Virus record (IMG/VR): IMGVR_UViG_3300036870_000049
Location: 1 to 40,399 of that record
Length of the DNA: 40,399 nt
Strand: one strand, 5' to 3'
Source of the DNA: a virus
Shown: positions 8,158 through 16,488 of the stretch, in pieces
How positions within the stretch are numbered: the stretch's first letter is position 1
How the letters are laid out: every line of letters starts with the position of its first letter
Notes under the pieces: generated by a model
Told to the model about the DNA's origin: nothing
What the model saw: the letters and a program-made list of their open reading frames with translations, nothing else
The model's database searches: none
Translations under genes and position numbers: made by a program

Positions 8158-11100
8158 TTAAACCGGTATCCAACTCCAGGTGGGCGCCGTCTGGTAATTG
8201 ATGCCAATCGTTCCGTTAGCGGGAAGAAAACAACTCCCACCCTTTGGCTCGCCACCGGAGGGCGAGAACAGGATGCCGGTATTTTTATTGTTGACGCCAA
8301 TCGTGCAGCCGTTGCCGCCGTAACAATAGACCATCATATCCATCCCGGTTGTGTTCGGAACATAGACGCCGGAGGCGGGAACATTTGGCGTCGTGTAACT
8401 CAACGTCCACGGGAAGGCACCGATATTGTTTTTGATGAGGTTGGTGCCCGAACCGCCAGCCGACATATCGCCATTGATGTTGGTGACGTTGTTTTGCAGG
8501 ATATTACTGACGACCTGTGTGTTGACGCAGGACGGGACCATTTCTATCCCATATAGAAGATTTGCCAGGATATTGTTGGTTATGAGCGACATATTGGTAT
8601 TGGATATCTGAATGCCGTGGCCGCCCTGCGCGCCATATTGCTCAATGATGTTGTTGGTGATGACCAGCCGGAATATGAAACCCGCCGAGATGCACTGAGC
8701 ATTGTTCTGCGGCGCGGTGATGATGCAGTCCGTGATCGTCATGTCGGCGGCGGGCTTGGCCGATGTGCCGTTGATGCTGATCCCGTAGTTGTAGAAATTG
8801 TCCACGTCGTGATTTTCGATCACGCAATAACCCGGACCGGCGGCGGAGACACTGTCGGAGTTCATGACGACGCCGTAAGTCGCGCCGAATGTGATGCCGC
8901 CCATTATTTTGCAGCCCTGGCAGTCGCCCGTGAACTGGATACCAATAACGTTCGCGGTCGGCAGATTGAGCCGCTCGCCCACGAAATTCTCGATGAAACC
9001 ACCGATCACGCGGTTGAAAAGGACGCATGGCCCGTTCACGCCCACGGCGCTGCCGCCCTCATATTCGACGGTGTGCACGCGGCAGTCGCGAAACGTGGGA
9101 TAAAAACAGTAGTTGCCAGAGTCGGTGCTGACCGCCTCGAAGCCGCCCGCTTTATAGTTGCCCGCCGTTGATGGCACCGACACGCAATCCTCGACCACGA
9201 TGAAATAGCCACGGTCCACATGGAACGCCTTGGACTCACAACCGACGAACTGGACATTGGATATGGTGACGTTGGAGTAAAGCAGGACATAGATGCCCTG
9301 GACGCTGGACACGCCGCCCCGGATCGTCAGATCGGAAATGATGATGTTGCCAAGGGAGATCGAGGCGGCGGAACACCAGATCGCCGGTGTATTGTTCGCC
9401 ATCTGTAATATCGTGCTGGCACCCGTTCCCGAACCCCGGATTTTAGCCCCGGCCTGTGGCCAGAGTGTGGTTTGTATCCAGTACGTCGCCGGAGCGCCAT
9501 TCGGTCCGGCCGGGAACACGACATCGAGCGAGGCGTTCAACGCGTTCTGGCAGGCGGGACCGTCATTGGTGCTGCCATCGCCTTTCGCGCCGAACTGGCG
9601 CACGGAGACCGGCTGGCCGTAGGTCTGGAGGTAATACGTGCCATTGGCGCTCACGATGATCGAGCCGCCGTTGTCGGTGCCCGCCGCACCTTTGATGTAG
9701 TTGCCGCCGCCGCCGTCGCCGACGGCGGAATAACCCTGCACGAAAACCGACATGGCGCCCGTGGCGAGCGCGCGCAGTGCCGCGACCGAGGGGACCGCCG
9801 GTTGAAGGCCACCGACCGCCGATCCGACGAACGCGGTCGTTGCGAGTTGGGTCGTACTGGTTCCCGCCGCGGCGGTTGGCGCGGTGGGCGTGCCGGTCAG
9901 GGCGGGCGAGGCCAGCGGCGCGAAGGGTAGCAAAGCGGTGGTGACAAACCCGGTCGAAGCAATCTGCGTGGTATTGGTCCCAGGCGGCGCCGTGGGCGCG
10001 GTGGAGACACCGGCCAGGGCGACGGCACCCAGCATGTTGCCTCCGGCAAGCGCGAGATAGTTCGAACTCAGACCAGAAATATCGGTATATGGAATGGTCG
10101 CGGTGGCGACGAACGGACTGCCCCCGGCGCCCTTGACATAGCCGGTCAGGGTTGTCGTCCCCGTTCCTCCGCGCGCTACCGTGATGGTGTTCGCGTTCCA
10201 CGTTCCCGTGGTCACGGAGCCAAGCGTGATAATGGAAGACTGCCCAAGGTAGGACGCATCGATATCGATATTGTCCGCGAACACCGCGATGCGGCCGGCC
10301 GTACCGACAGCATCGAACTGGTTGCCGGTTCTGGTAAGCCCCCCACCGGCCGTCACCTGGGCCTGTTGACTGAACTGCACCCAGAGGATCGGCGTTGTCC
10401 CCAGCGTGCCTCCCGTCGTTGAATTGCATACCCATGAACTGGCGGAGTTGACCGCGCCATTTGAGACGAACACGTAGGCCTGGGGGACCTCGGCCCAGGT
10501 ATCCATATCGGTGGCGCGTGTCCACGCGCCCGACGCGGCGACATATATGCCGTTGTTTTGTGACAACGTCTGGTTCTTGACCAACACGCGATCGTTGACG
10601 AGCGTAGTATAGCCGTCGATGACCTGTAGACCGGATAACGTGATATCAGCGCCAACGGTGGCCACCGCCGCGGCCCCTTTCGCCACCAGACCGGCGGAAT
10701 GCGCGTCTACATAACTTTTCGTCGCCACGTCCTGATTGTTCTGTGGGTCGAGGACATTTCTGATGAACTGGCCGTTGAATGACACCGCGCTGGTTGGCAC
10801 CTGAAACTGGTCCAGGCGCTGACTTTTCACATAGGCGGTCGTCGCGACGGATGTGTCGTTGTCGGCGTTCAGTGGCGTTGGTGCCTGTGGGTCTCCGGTG
10901 AACACCGGGTTGGCCAATGGCGCATAGCTCTGGTTCTTCACGAACGCCGTGGTCGCGATGGACGTATCATTATCGGCGGTGGCTGGCGTTGGTGCCTGTG
11001 GGTCTCCGGTGAACACCGGGTTGGCCAATGGCGCGCGGGAAGTATCGATGGGATGCGCGTGGTCACCGCGCGCATAGGTCGTCTGGGTTCCGATTGTTCC

Positions 11101-11496
11101 GGTGCCGCTATCAACGCCGGGCACGGTCGATGACGGCGGCGGGATATCACCAGAGCTGATATAACCTTGGTTTTTCACGAACGCGGTTGTCGCTATCTGC
11201 GACGAGTTGGCCCCAGGCGATGCCGTCGGCGCGGTCGGCGTGCCGGTGAACGCTGGCGAACTGATTGGCGCCACCGGCTGCCATGTGGCACTCGCCCTGC
11301 CATAGTAGCGGCCGTCGGTCGGCGCCTCGGGCACGCCGGAATTGCCGGGAGTGCCAACGTAATCTCGCAGCGCCAGAGCCGAGATAAGCCCCGACCCAGC
11401 CTTTTCGCTGACGAATGAGGTCGTGTCGGTCACCGCGCCGAGGTCCGGCATGTCCTGGATGCGGATGCCAGGGAACGTGCCTGGCGTCGTGGTCAT
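8158..11496 (-). CDS. Large modular tailspike with collar repeats and pectate-lyase domain
   Basis: 1112 residues. The start has GGAGG 6 nt upstream and overlaps the previous gene as ATGA. Order of parts: attachment segment 1-45; collar-type repeats at about 80-112, 156-190 and 191-225 (PLANPVFTGDPQAPT then TTAFVKNQ); a mid-fibre domain at 255-380 (NNQDVATKSYVDA, VLVKNQTLSQNNGIYVA); two more repeats at 490-525 and 527-560; the linker module 568-630 (VFVQGYSAVGDGGGG); then VRQFGAKGDGSTNDG, the start of a pectate-lyase-3 beta-helix, to about 1030; and a C-terminal cap. It shares both ends of its architecture with the 548-residue spike. Receptor binding/depolymerase is the expected role; catalytic residues were not identified. 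Confidence 0.88.
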   Translation of the reverse strand: MTTTPGTFPGIRIQDMPDLGAVTDTTSFVSEKAGSGLISALALRDYVGTPGNSGVPEAPTDGRYYGRASATWQPVAPISSPAFTGTPTAPTASPGANSSQIATTAFVKNQGYISSGDIPPPSSTVPGVDSGTGTIGTQTTYARGDHAHPIDTSRAPLANPVFTGDPQAPTPATADNDTSIATTAFVKNQSYAPLANPVFTGDPQAPTPLNADNDTSVATTAYVKSQRLDQFQVPTSAVSFNGQFIRNVLDPQNNQDVATKSYVDAHSAGLVAKGAAAVATVGADITLSGLQVIDGYTTLVNDRVLVKNQTLSQNNGIYVAASGAWTRATDMDTWAEVPQAYVFVSNGAVNSASSWVCNSTTGGTLGTTPILWVQFSQQAQVTAGGGLTRTGNQFDAVGTAGRIAVFADNIDIDASYLGQSSIITLGSVTTGTWNANTITVARGGTGTTTLTGYVKGAGGSPFVATATIPYTDISGLSSNYLALAGGNMLGAVALAGVSTAPTAPPGTNTTQIASTGFVTTALLPFAPLASPALTGTPTAPTAAAGTSTTQLATTAFVGSAVGGLQPAVPSVAALRALATGAMSVFVQGYSAVGDGGGGNYIKGAAGTDNGGSIIVSANGTYYLQTYGQPVSVRQFGAKGDGSTNDGPACQNALNASLDVVFPAGPNGAPATYWIQTTLWPQAGAKIRGSGTGASTILQMANNTPAIWCSAASISLGNIIISDLTIRGGVSSVQGIYVLLYSNVTISNVQFVGCESKAFHVDRGYFIVVEDCVSVPSTAGNYKAGGFEAVSTDSGNYCFYPTFRDCRVHTVEYEGGSAVGVNGPCVLFNRVIGGFIENFVGERLNLPTANVIGIQFTGDCQGCKIMGGITFGATYGVVMNSDSVSAAGPGYCVIENHDVDNFYNYGISINGTSAKPAADMTITDCIITAPQNNAQCISAGFIFRLVITNNIIEQYGAQGGHGIQISNTNMSLITNNILANLLYGIEMVPSCVNTQVVSNILQNNVTNINGDMSAGGSGTNLIKNNIGAFPWTLSYTTPNVPASGVYVPNTTGMDMMVYCYGGNGCTIGVNNKNTGILFSPSGGEPKGGSCFLPANGTIGINYQTAPTWSWIPV
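10873..11034. repeat. Exact 51-bp direct repeat inside the large tailspike gene
   Basis: The 51 bases at 10873-10923 recur without change at 10984-11034, a period of 111 bp or 37 codons. They encode the duplicated collar unit ANPVFTGDPQAPTP. Exact nucleotide identity points to recent duplication or gene conversion, and it makes the number of units able to change by recombination in frame. Confidence 0.9.
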
Positions 11497-12074
11497 GTCG
11501 TCGGTCCTCCAGCGAGGAAAATGGCGTCAGCATCAGGATCGGTCAGCACCGCCGGGTTCGGATCAGTGAGCATGATCAGCGGATCGATCGCCCGCGAGAC
11601 CATCGGGCGCACATGAAGGTGCCCCTCCGCGAGCAGCTCGGCCTCGCCGCCGCCATCTTCGTCGAAGAACACGGCCCACCGGCAGCGACGCGGCCACGCG
11701 CCCATGGTGCCGGCGGGAACGCGGATGATGAACGTGCCGGTGGCCATGTCGTAAATCGTGCCGGTCGCGGACCAGAGCACCGTGCCGGGTCCGGCGACCC
11801 CGCCGCCATACCAGCCGCCCCAGCCGTAGTCCCGGCACCCCCAGCCGCCAAAATTCGGGCCGTAACCGCCCCGGCTGTCGGGCCATACGAACATCGAAAC
11901 CGCCGGGCCGCCGATGCCCCCGGACAGCTCGATCGGGAGCGCGTCGGGGCTGTCGCGATCGACGATTGAAACAAGCAACGTCACGCTGTCGGTGCCGCCG
12001 AGCACCAGATCGCGCGTCGGCACGCGCACCGGGGAGATGCGGTCGAGCGGCAGCGTGAGCGGGAAGGTGGTCAT
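11493..12074 (-). CDS. Virion/tail-associated protein of unknown function
   Basis: 193 residues. The N-terminal part (LVLGGTDSVTLLVSIVDRDSP) and the segment ATGTFIIRVPAGTM look like beta-sandwich strands. Between them lies a Gly/Trp/Tyr-rich stretch at about 90-125 (YGWGGWYGGG). The C-terminal HLHVRPMVSRAIDPLIMLTDPNPAV is conserved-looking. The layout recalls small baseplate or fibre-support proteins with an N-terminal beta domain. It overlaps both neighbours by ATGA and lies directly upstream of the tailspikes, so fibre attachment is a reasonable guess. I recognise no named family. Confidence 0.75.
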   Translation of the reverse strand: MTTFPLTLPLDRISPVRVPTRDLVLGGTDSVTLLVSIVDRDSPDALPIELSGGIGGPAVSMFVWPDSRGGYGPNFGGWGCRDYGWGGWYGGGVAGPGTVLWSATGTIYDMATGTFIIRVPAGTMGAWPRRCRWAVFFDEDGGGEAELLAEGHLHVRPMVSRAIDPLIMLTDPNPAVLTDPDADAIFLAGGPTT

Positions 12075-12313
12075 TCGTCCGACTCGGCGCCGGCCCAGGC
12101 GGCGCGGTTAAACGGCGCGGGGGTTCCGTTTCGCACGGACGCCTCGGTGGGGCGCTCCGGCACGGAGTGGCGCATACATTGTTGCTGGATCGACCCGATC
12201 AGCGGTGCGACTGTGTGGTATGGTCCGTTGCTCAGAACTTGCATGACCGCCTGCCACTGCTCGGCGGTGAGCGTGACGGATATGGGCAGGTTGCGTTCGA
12301 TGGTGGTACTCAT
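12071..12313 (-). CDS. Small virion-operon protein, unknown
   Basis: 80 residues. The start codon at 12313 was chosen because the longer open frame upstream runs antisense to nothing conserved and lies entirely inside the preceding gene. The sequence SVTLTAEQWQAVMQVLSNGPYHTV is typical of small phage proteins annotated as hypothetical, with a predicted helix followed by a helix rich in Gln (IGSIQQQC). It overlaps the next gene by ATGA. No enzyme motif or membrane segment is visible. Confidence 0.7.
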   Translation of the reverse strand: MSTTIERNLPISVTLTAEQWQAVMQVLSNGPYHTVAPLIGSIQQQCMRHSVPERPTEASVRNGTPAPFNRAAWAGAESDE

Positions 12314-12326
12314 GCGCCGATCACCA

Positions 12327-12974
12327 TCAGAAATACTCCGCCACGACGCGTTCACCGGACGACGGCAACGCGGTGATGGTGAACAACGTCCGCATGGCCT
12401 GCACCACATCGGCCGGCTTCTGCTCGGCGGGCGGAAATTTTGGCGCGAGGTTGTAGGCCGCGAGCATCTCATAGGCCGGCCCCGCCATCTCCGGGATGTC
12501 CGTGTTGGTCCACCGCGCGATGCCCTTGCCCACAAGCTCGGTATGCACCGCCATGACGCCCTCGACCGCGATGTCGTGCGACGCGATGCCCACGGCGCCC
12601 CGGCGGACGCGCGCCTCGAGCAACGCCACCACGGCGGGGTCGCTCGCCTTGCCGAAGCTCGAGGCGGCCTGCGCCGCGGCCAGCTTGACGTATTCCTCGA
12701 CGAACGCGCGCGGCACGGCGGTGGCGTCCCACCAGACCACCGCCATGGCGTCGAGCGCGGCATGCACCGAGGCCACCTTGTCGAGCGCAAGCGCCTGGTC
12801 AGAGGGGATCGGCGGTTCGTCCGAAGCGATGACGCCCAGCTCGACGAGCGCCATCGTCGCGATGGTGGCGACCGGCACCATCTCGGTCATTGTCGGGCGA
12901 TCGTCGAGCGGCACCACGGTGACGTTGAGCCGCCGCAGCGTCCGCTCGGCGATCGTCGAGACGGTGACGGTCAT
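12327..12974 (-). CDS. Probable head completion / tail accessory factor (P22 gp4-like position)
   Basis: 215 residues, mostly helical by eye (VATIATMALVELGVIA, ALDKVASVHAALDAMAVVW, AYEMLAAYNLAPKF). P22 gp4 and related head-completion adaptors are helical proteins of 150-220 residues that bind below the portal. This protein has the length, the composition and the sort of MALVELGVI... YEMLA..L pattern often seen in such adaptors. It lies between capsid and tail genes. The family identity is inference from pattern and order, not a clear motif match. The ribosome binding site is weak. Confidence 0.6.
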   Translation of the reverse strand: MTVTVSTIAERTLRRLNVTVVPLDDRPTMTEMVPVATIATMALVELGVIASDEPPIPSDQALALDKVASVHAALDAMAVVWWDATAVPRAFVEEYVKLAAAQAASSFGKASDPAVVALLEARVRRGAVGIASHDIAVEGVMAVHTELVGKGIARWTNTDIPEMAGPAYEMLAAYNLAPKFPPAEQKPADVVQAMRTLFTITALPSSGERVVAEYF

Positions 12975-12984
12975 AGGAGATCGC

Positions 12985-13989
12985 TCACGTCAGCACGACA
13001 CCACGCCAGGAGGTACCGTCATGCATCCATAATTTATGCGCCGTCGTGTCGTAACGCATCGCGACCCGCCCGGTCGCTGCCTGCGCGGGGAACCCGGTCG
13101 GCGTACCAGCACACGATGAAATGTAGAGAAACGAAGCCGAGGATGTCGTAGCCTCGGCGGCACCATTGTTGCCGACGATGAGATCCTGAACACCAAAACC
13201 GCCCGGACCGGGATTAAAGCCGGGGTATATCGAAGCGCCATTGCTGGTGACACTTAGATTACCCGCGCGAAACCAGTTGCCGTGGGTGTTGCCGCCGCCG
13301 TCCTGAACGTCGAGATTATAAATGGGCGTGGGCGTTCCTATACCGACGGGAGCCGAGAAAAACGCACCGTAATGATTGACGGCGCCAGTCGAACCCTCCT
13401 GAAACAAGAAATAATGGTTGGTCAGCACGCCACCCGCGTTATTGACATTCGCGTGACCATAGAAGTCTACCGCCCTGGTGACAGTTCCCTTTCCCTGATT
13501 ACCGGATTGCGCCATCACGGCGTTGATACCGTCTATCGTCCCACCCGGAACATTGTCGAACGGCGTACCCACGGCGTAGATCGCGCTGCCGTGAAAGCTG
13601 GTCATATGATGCCCGCCGGTATTCGGGTAATACCGCGCGAGCACGTTAATGATATCCTGCGGATTGTCCGCCGTCAGACTGGTGGCAGTGACGAACGTCG
13701 TGGCGATCGATTCAACCGTGGGGTCACTGAACACTGTTTGGACCGTACCGCCTGTAAGCGGGAGATAGAGTCCGGCCCCCGGCGCGTCGACAATATAATC
13801 TTCGGCGGGTGCACCGGTAATCGTGGTGCCGTCCGGGGTCGAACCATCAGCGACGGCACCGCTTTTCTGTTGGCTCTCCAGATATCGTGAATTGGCCACC
13901 AATGTGGGCGCGTAAGCCCCTCGCGCGGCCTTCTGCGCGTCGCCATCGAGAATCACCTGGGCACCCCGCCCGGTCGCTGTCGCTGGCAT
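12985..13989 (-). CDS. Structural/fibre-like protein, beta-rich
   Basis: 334 residues from the ATG at 13989, preceded by GGAGG with 7-nt spacing. The N-terminus contains GRGAQVILDGDAQKAARGAYAP. The middle has LPLTGGTVQTVFSDPTVESI, a form common in phage fibre proteins where image or index features are listed. The C-terminus VAMRYDTTAHKLWMHDGTSW followed by RGVVLT resembles fibre C-termini ending in a 'YDTTxxKLxxxDGxxW' strand. The Gly/Asn/Thr richness fits an extended beta structure. It shares AQVILD with the next protein upstream (residues 63-68 of that one), suggesting a common attachment segment. A decoration or fibre role is likely but unproven. Confidence 0.75.
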   Translation of the reverse strand: MPATATGRGAQVILDGDAQKAARGAYAPTLVANSRYLESQQKSGAVADGSTPDGTTITGAPAEDYIVDAPGAGLYLPLTGGTVQTVFSDPTVESIATTFVTATSLTADNPQDIINVLARYYPNTGGHHMTSFHGSAIYAVGTPFDNVPGGTIDGINAVMAQSGNQGKGTVTRAVDFYGHANVNNAGGVLTNHYFLFQEGSTGAVNHYGAFFSAPVGIGTPTPIYNLDVQDGGGNTHGNWFRAGNLSVTSNGASIYPGFNPGPGGFGVQDLIVGNNGAAEATTSSASFLYISSCAGTPTGFPAQAATGRVAMRYDTTAHKLWMHDGTSWRGVVLT

Positions 13990-14006
13990 GGTGCTGCCTC
14001 CGGTCG

Positions 14007-14792
14007 TTACTTCTTCGAGCGCGACGTGGTCGTCCCCGCCGCCGGGTCGGCGATCGTGACCTCGTTGGACGGCGGCGCGGCCGTCGATCCATGCGCGTTC
14101 GTGGCCGTCACCACGCATGTCGCGGTCTTGCCCACGTCGGAGGCCTGCGCCGTGTAGGTCGCCGCGTCGGTGCCAGCGAGCGACCCGTCCAGCCTCCACT
14201 GGTAGCCATAGCTGGTCGGCTCGCCCTCCCAGTTCCCCATCGTGCAGTTGAGCGTGTCGCCCGACTGAGAGACGTGCGGCACGTCGCGGTTGACCGGCGC
14301 GCCGCTCGCTCCGCCGGTTCCGTTGCTGCCAGGCGGTTGCGTCGGAAGATCGTCAGCGTCGGTGATGATGCCCGCCGCGAGGCTGGACATGCGCGTGGCG
14401 TGGCCCGAACGCGCTTTGGCGCCCTGCGTGACGACCGCTGGCGGAACCCACGGCTCACCGGTCGGAGGTCCGGACGGCGCGTTCGGATCGAGCCCGATGG
14501 AGATCAGGTGCGCGTCGCGCGCGATGGTGTTTTCCTCGATCGTGCCGCCCGCGCCGCCACGCGCGCCGATCGATCCGTCGCCGTTGTAATCGAGGATGAC
14601 CTGTGCCCCGATCGACGCCGCCGCCATCGCCTCGCGTTGCTCCGGGGTTCGTTCGGACACGAGCGTCGCGCCGCTCGCGGCTCCAGTGACGTGGGGCGGA
14701 CGCGCGGCATGTCTGGCATGCTCACTCGCGGCGTTCTTCCTGTCGGCGTCGTGTGTCTTCGTGTCGCCGTCGTCGTGTGGTTTCGTTGCCAT
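14007..14792 (-). CDS. Virion protein with C-terminal Ig-like domain
   Basis: 261 residues. The first 45 residues are charged and low-complexity. GAQVILDYNGDGSIG follows, shared in part with the downstream protein. Residues about 175-250 form an Ig-like domain: GDTLNCTMGNWEGEPTSYGY, a tryptophan in YQWRLDG, and DVGKTATCVVTATNAHGS with paired Cys and the Y/T-Q-A-x-D-V-G motif. The tail is Thr/Ser/Lys. Ig-like domains on phage capsids are usually surface decoration that helps weak binding to cell surfaces or mucus glycans. It sits right after the capsid gene, so head decoration is likely. The start has GAGGAG upstream, embedded in the previous stop. Confidence 0.8.
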   Translation of the reverse strand: MATKPHDDGDTKTHDADRKNAASEHARHAARPPHVTGAASGATLVSERTPEQREAMAAASIGAQVILDYNGDGSIGARGGAGGTIEENTIARDAHLISIGLDPNAPSGPPTGEPWVPPAVVTQGAKARSGHATRMSSLAAGIITDADDLPTQPPGSNGTGGASGAPVNRDVPHVSQSGDTLNCTMGNWEGEPTSYGYQWRLDGSLAGTDAATYTAQASDVGKTATCVVTATNAHGSTAAPPSNEVTIADPAAGTTTSRSKK

Positions 14793-14805
14793 TATCGGAA
14801 TCTCC

Positions 14806-14994
14806 TCATGGTTGACGCGGCGCCGCGCGGATAAGCTGCTCGATCAGGTCCCGCAGGTGATCCAGTTCTCTGACGTTTTCGTCCAGGCGCGCGCCGAGCA
14901 CCGCCATGGAATGCGAGTTGTTCCACGCGATGCCGACCAGCGCGGCCAGCATCAACGGCGCGAGCGCCGCGGCGAGTTTGAGCCACGGCGACAA
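14806..14994 (-). CDS. Small membrane protein with one N-terminal TM helix
   Basis: 62 residues, with a TTG start directly after the TAA stop of the capsid gene. An internal ATG (codon 14) gives a shorter form. Residues 6-24 (LAAALAPLMLAALVGIAW) form one membrane helix, followed by a heptad-like helix (LDENVRELDHLRDLIEQLI). This layout is seen in spanin-like and holin-like small proteins and in membrane-anchored coiled coils. Its place between capsid and decoration genes is unusual for lysis. It is the best small-membrane candidate in the late operon, but I do not claim a lysis role. Confidence 0.55.
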   Translation of the reverse strand: MSPWLKLAAALAPLMLAALVGIAWNNSHSMAVLGARLDENVRELDHLRDLIEQLIRAAPRQP

Positions 14995-16107
14995 TTACGC
15001 GTCAGCAACGGCGGTCGTGAAGACGCTCACGATGCCCGCGTCAACAGGTTTCGACGTGTCAACGGTCGGATCGACACCAAAACGGAGTTTGCCGATGCCG
15101 CGCATTTCCTGGATGCCAACCCCGTGCATGTAGCCATAGTCTCTTGTGTTCGTCGTGCTTTTCATCCGTTGCGCCCACGCAACGCCCAACGCCTGCGCGC
15201 CGCACAGCGCCGACATGGCCACGTCGGTCGTTCCGCCCGCGCCCGCGCCGGGAATGATCGGCATCTCCGGGACCTCGCGGATGATGACGCCGTTGTAGAT
15301 AATATCCCCAGCCGTGAACAAGGGATTGTCCCGTCCCCGTTCCCACGCGTATTGCATCGCGTTGATGATGACCGGGTCCTGCATCAGATCGCGGAACGGC
15401 AACGAGGGAATGAACATCACGAACCATTCCTCGTCGTCATTGACGCTGATGGGACGGATGCGCGGCGACGCGGTGCGGGCGATGCGTTTGGCAAGCGTTA
15501 TGATCGCGGCCGACATTTTATCCGTGGGCGAGTCGATTGTCGCCAGAGCGGTCGCCATAACACCGGAGACCGCGTTCGACTTCGATACGCCGAACAGCAC
15601 CCGGTCGGCGTTGTTGACCATCCAGGTGTTGCGCTGCGCGGCGGTCGCCGCGCCGTAGGACACCTGCACGTTGCCATCGGCGGTGATCCCCTCCAGCGAC
15701 GTGATGATGTCGTTCCGCATCTTCTCCAGTTCCCAGACCATCAGCGCCTCGCGCGCGGCCTCCCGGAGATCGATGACGGATTTCTGCTCGTCCCAGTCCG
15801 ACACCGCGACGGCGTGGCGGAACGCGGAGACGACCAGGTTCAGCGACCGGGCGTTGAGGATTTCCTCGTTGCCCTCCAGTACCGTGTTTCCGGTTACACC
15901 AGCTCCCACCAACCTTCTCACGGTCGGGAACACCACGGTATCGCCGGCCTTGCGGGTGAGGTCCTCCCGCACCTGGATCATCGCGCCCATGGTCGTGCCC
16001 ATGTACCGCGCGAACTGGTTCTTGCGGACGTATTCGGTGAAGAACTCCGAGTCCCAGATGAGGGGCGTCAGCCCCTGTCTGGCGGGGGTGACGTTCATGT
16101 CGGCCAT
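14995..16107 (-). CDS. Major capsid protein, N4-gp56 family
   Basis: 370 residues. Recognised from the N-terminal block TPARQGLTPLIWDSEFFTEY, the GDTVVFPTVRRLVGAG motif, VLEGNEEILN, and WFVMFIPSLPFRDLM in the middle, all in the order of the N4-gp56 family (DUF4043-type) capsid proteins. It forms the HK97-fold head shell. The AGGAG 9 nt before the ATG at 16107 supports the start. Downstream of scaffold and portal, as in P22-like heads, although P22 itself uses a different capsid family (gp5). The pairing of a P22-type portal and gp10 with an N4-type capsid protein is seen in several environmental podoviruses. Confidence 0.93.
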   Translation of the reverse strand: MADMNVTPARQGLTPLIWDSEFFTEYVRKNQFARYMGTTMGAMIQVREDLTRKAGDTVVFPTVRRLVGAGVTGNTVLEGNEEILNARSLNLVVSAFRHAVAVSDWDEQKSVIDLREAAREALMVWELEKMRNDIITSLEGITADGNVQVSYGAATAAQRNTWMVNNADRVLFGVSKSNAVSGVMATALATIDSPTDKMSAAIITLAKRIARTASPRIRPISVNDDEEWFVMFIPSLPFRDLMQDPVIINAMQYAWERGRDNPLFTAGDIIYNGVIIREVPEMPIIPGAGAGGTTDVAMSALCGAQALGVAWAQRMKSTTNTRDYGYMHGVGIQEMRGIGKLRFGVDPTVDTSKPVDAGIVSVFTTAVADA

Positions 16108-16149
16108 TTGGCCGGGCTCCTGTCGCTATGAGGGAAGGGACGTGAACGG

Positions 16150-16305
16150 ACGCCCGGATAAAGCCCGGCGACGGCTCAACGCCCGCTAATCCCCCGGCGA
16201 CGGGTCACACCAATGTCAGGCCTCGGTGGCCGGCCGAACGCCCGATTAACCCCGGCGACGGGTTGCCTTCGCGTCCGCGATACGCCCGATTGTGCCCGGC
16301 GACGG
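16150..16305. repeat. Four degenerate 24-25 bp direct repeats upstream of the capsid gene
   Basis: Copies at 16150-16174, 16179-16203, 16238-16261 and 16282-16305 share ACGCCCG, a 3-6 nt A/T-rich middle, then CCCGGCGACGG. The last copy codes for the end of the 80-residue protein (SPGTIGR on the minus strand), and the third contains its stop codon. The other two are non-coding. They probably arose by tandem duplication of that gene's 3' end with decay. The region lies just before the capsid ribosome binding site. Whether they form mRNA hairpins that set capsid expression is open. Confidence 0.7.
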
Positions 16306-16488
16306 CGGCGGCTGCTCTGGCTCGGGCACCGTGACCGGGGAATCACTCTCGGTCAAGATGTCCACGATCATCCTGGCATCGGTCAGCGCGTCGGCGATGG
16401 TCCGGCGCTTCTCCGCGTCCGATTCGGGAACGCGGCGCTGGAGGCGCGCGGCGTAGAGGATGGCGGTGATGGTGGCGAGGTCGATCAT
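16246..16488 (-). CDS. Small hypothetical protein
   Basis: 80 residues, starting ATG overlapping the previous stop as ATGA. The N-terminal half is helical (ATITAILYAARLQRRVPESD, then IADALTDARMIVDILTES). The C-terminal half is Pro-rich and ends in a basic RRRG that is encoded by a copy of the repeats described at 16150-16305. The gene is found between scaffold and capsid genes. No family recognised. A head-assembly accessory role would fit the location only. Confidence 0.65.
   Translation of the reverse strand: MIDLATITAILYAARLQRRVPESDAEKRRTIADALTDARMIVDILTESDSPVTVPEPEQPPPSPGTIGRIADAKATRRRG

Noticed and set aside
12071-12790. A 239-codon minus-strand open frame
   Set aside because: Only its last 80 codons look like a protein. 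The rest is the opposite reading of the 215-residue head-completion gene, rich in Arg/Ser/Pro.
14792-14986. Alternative 64-codon frame over the small membrane protein
   Set aside because: Its translation is Arg/Gly/Ala-rich without a membrane helix, while the other frame gives a clean membrane helix plus coiled coil.
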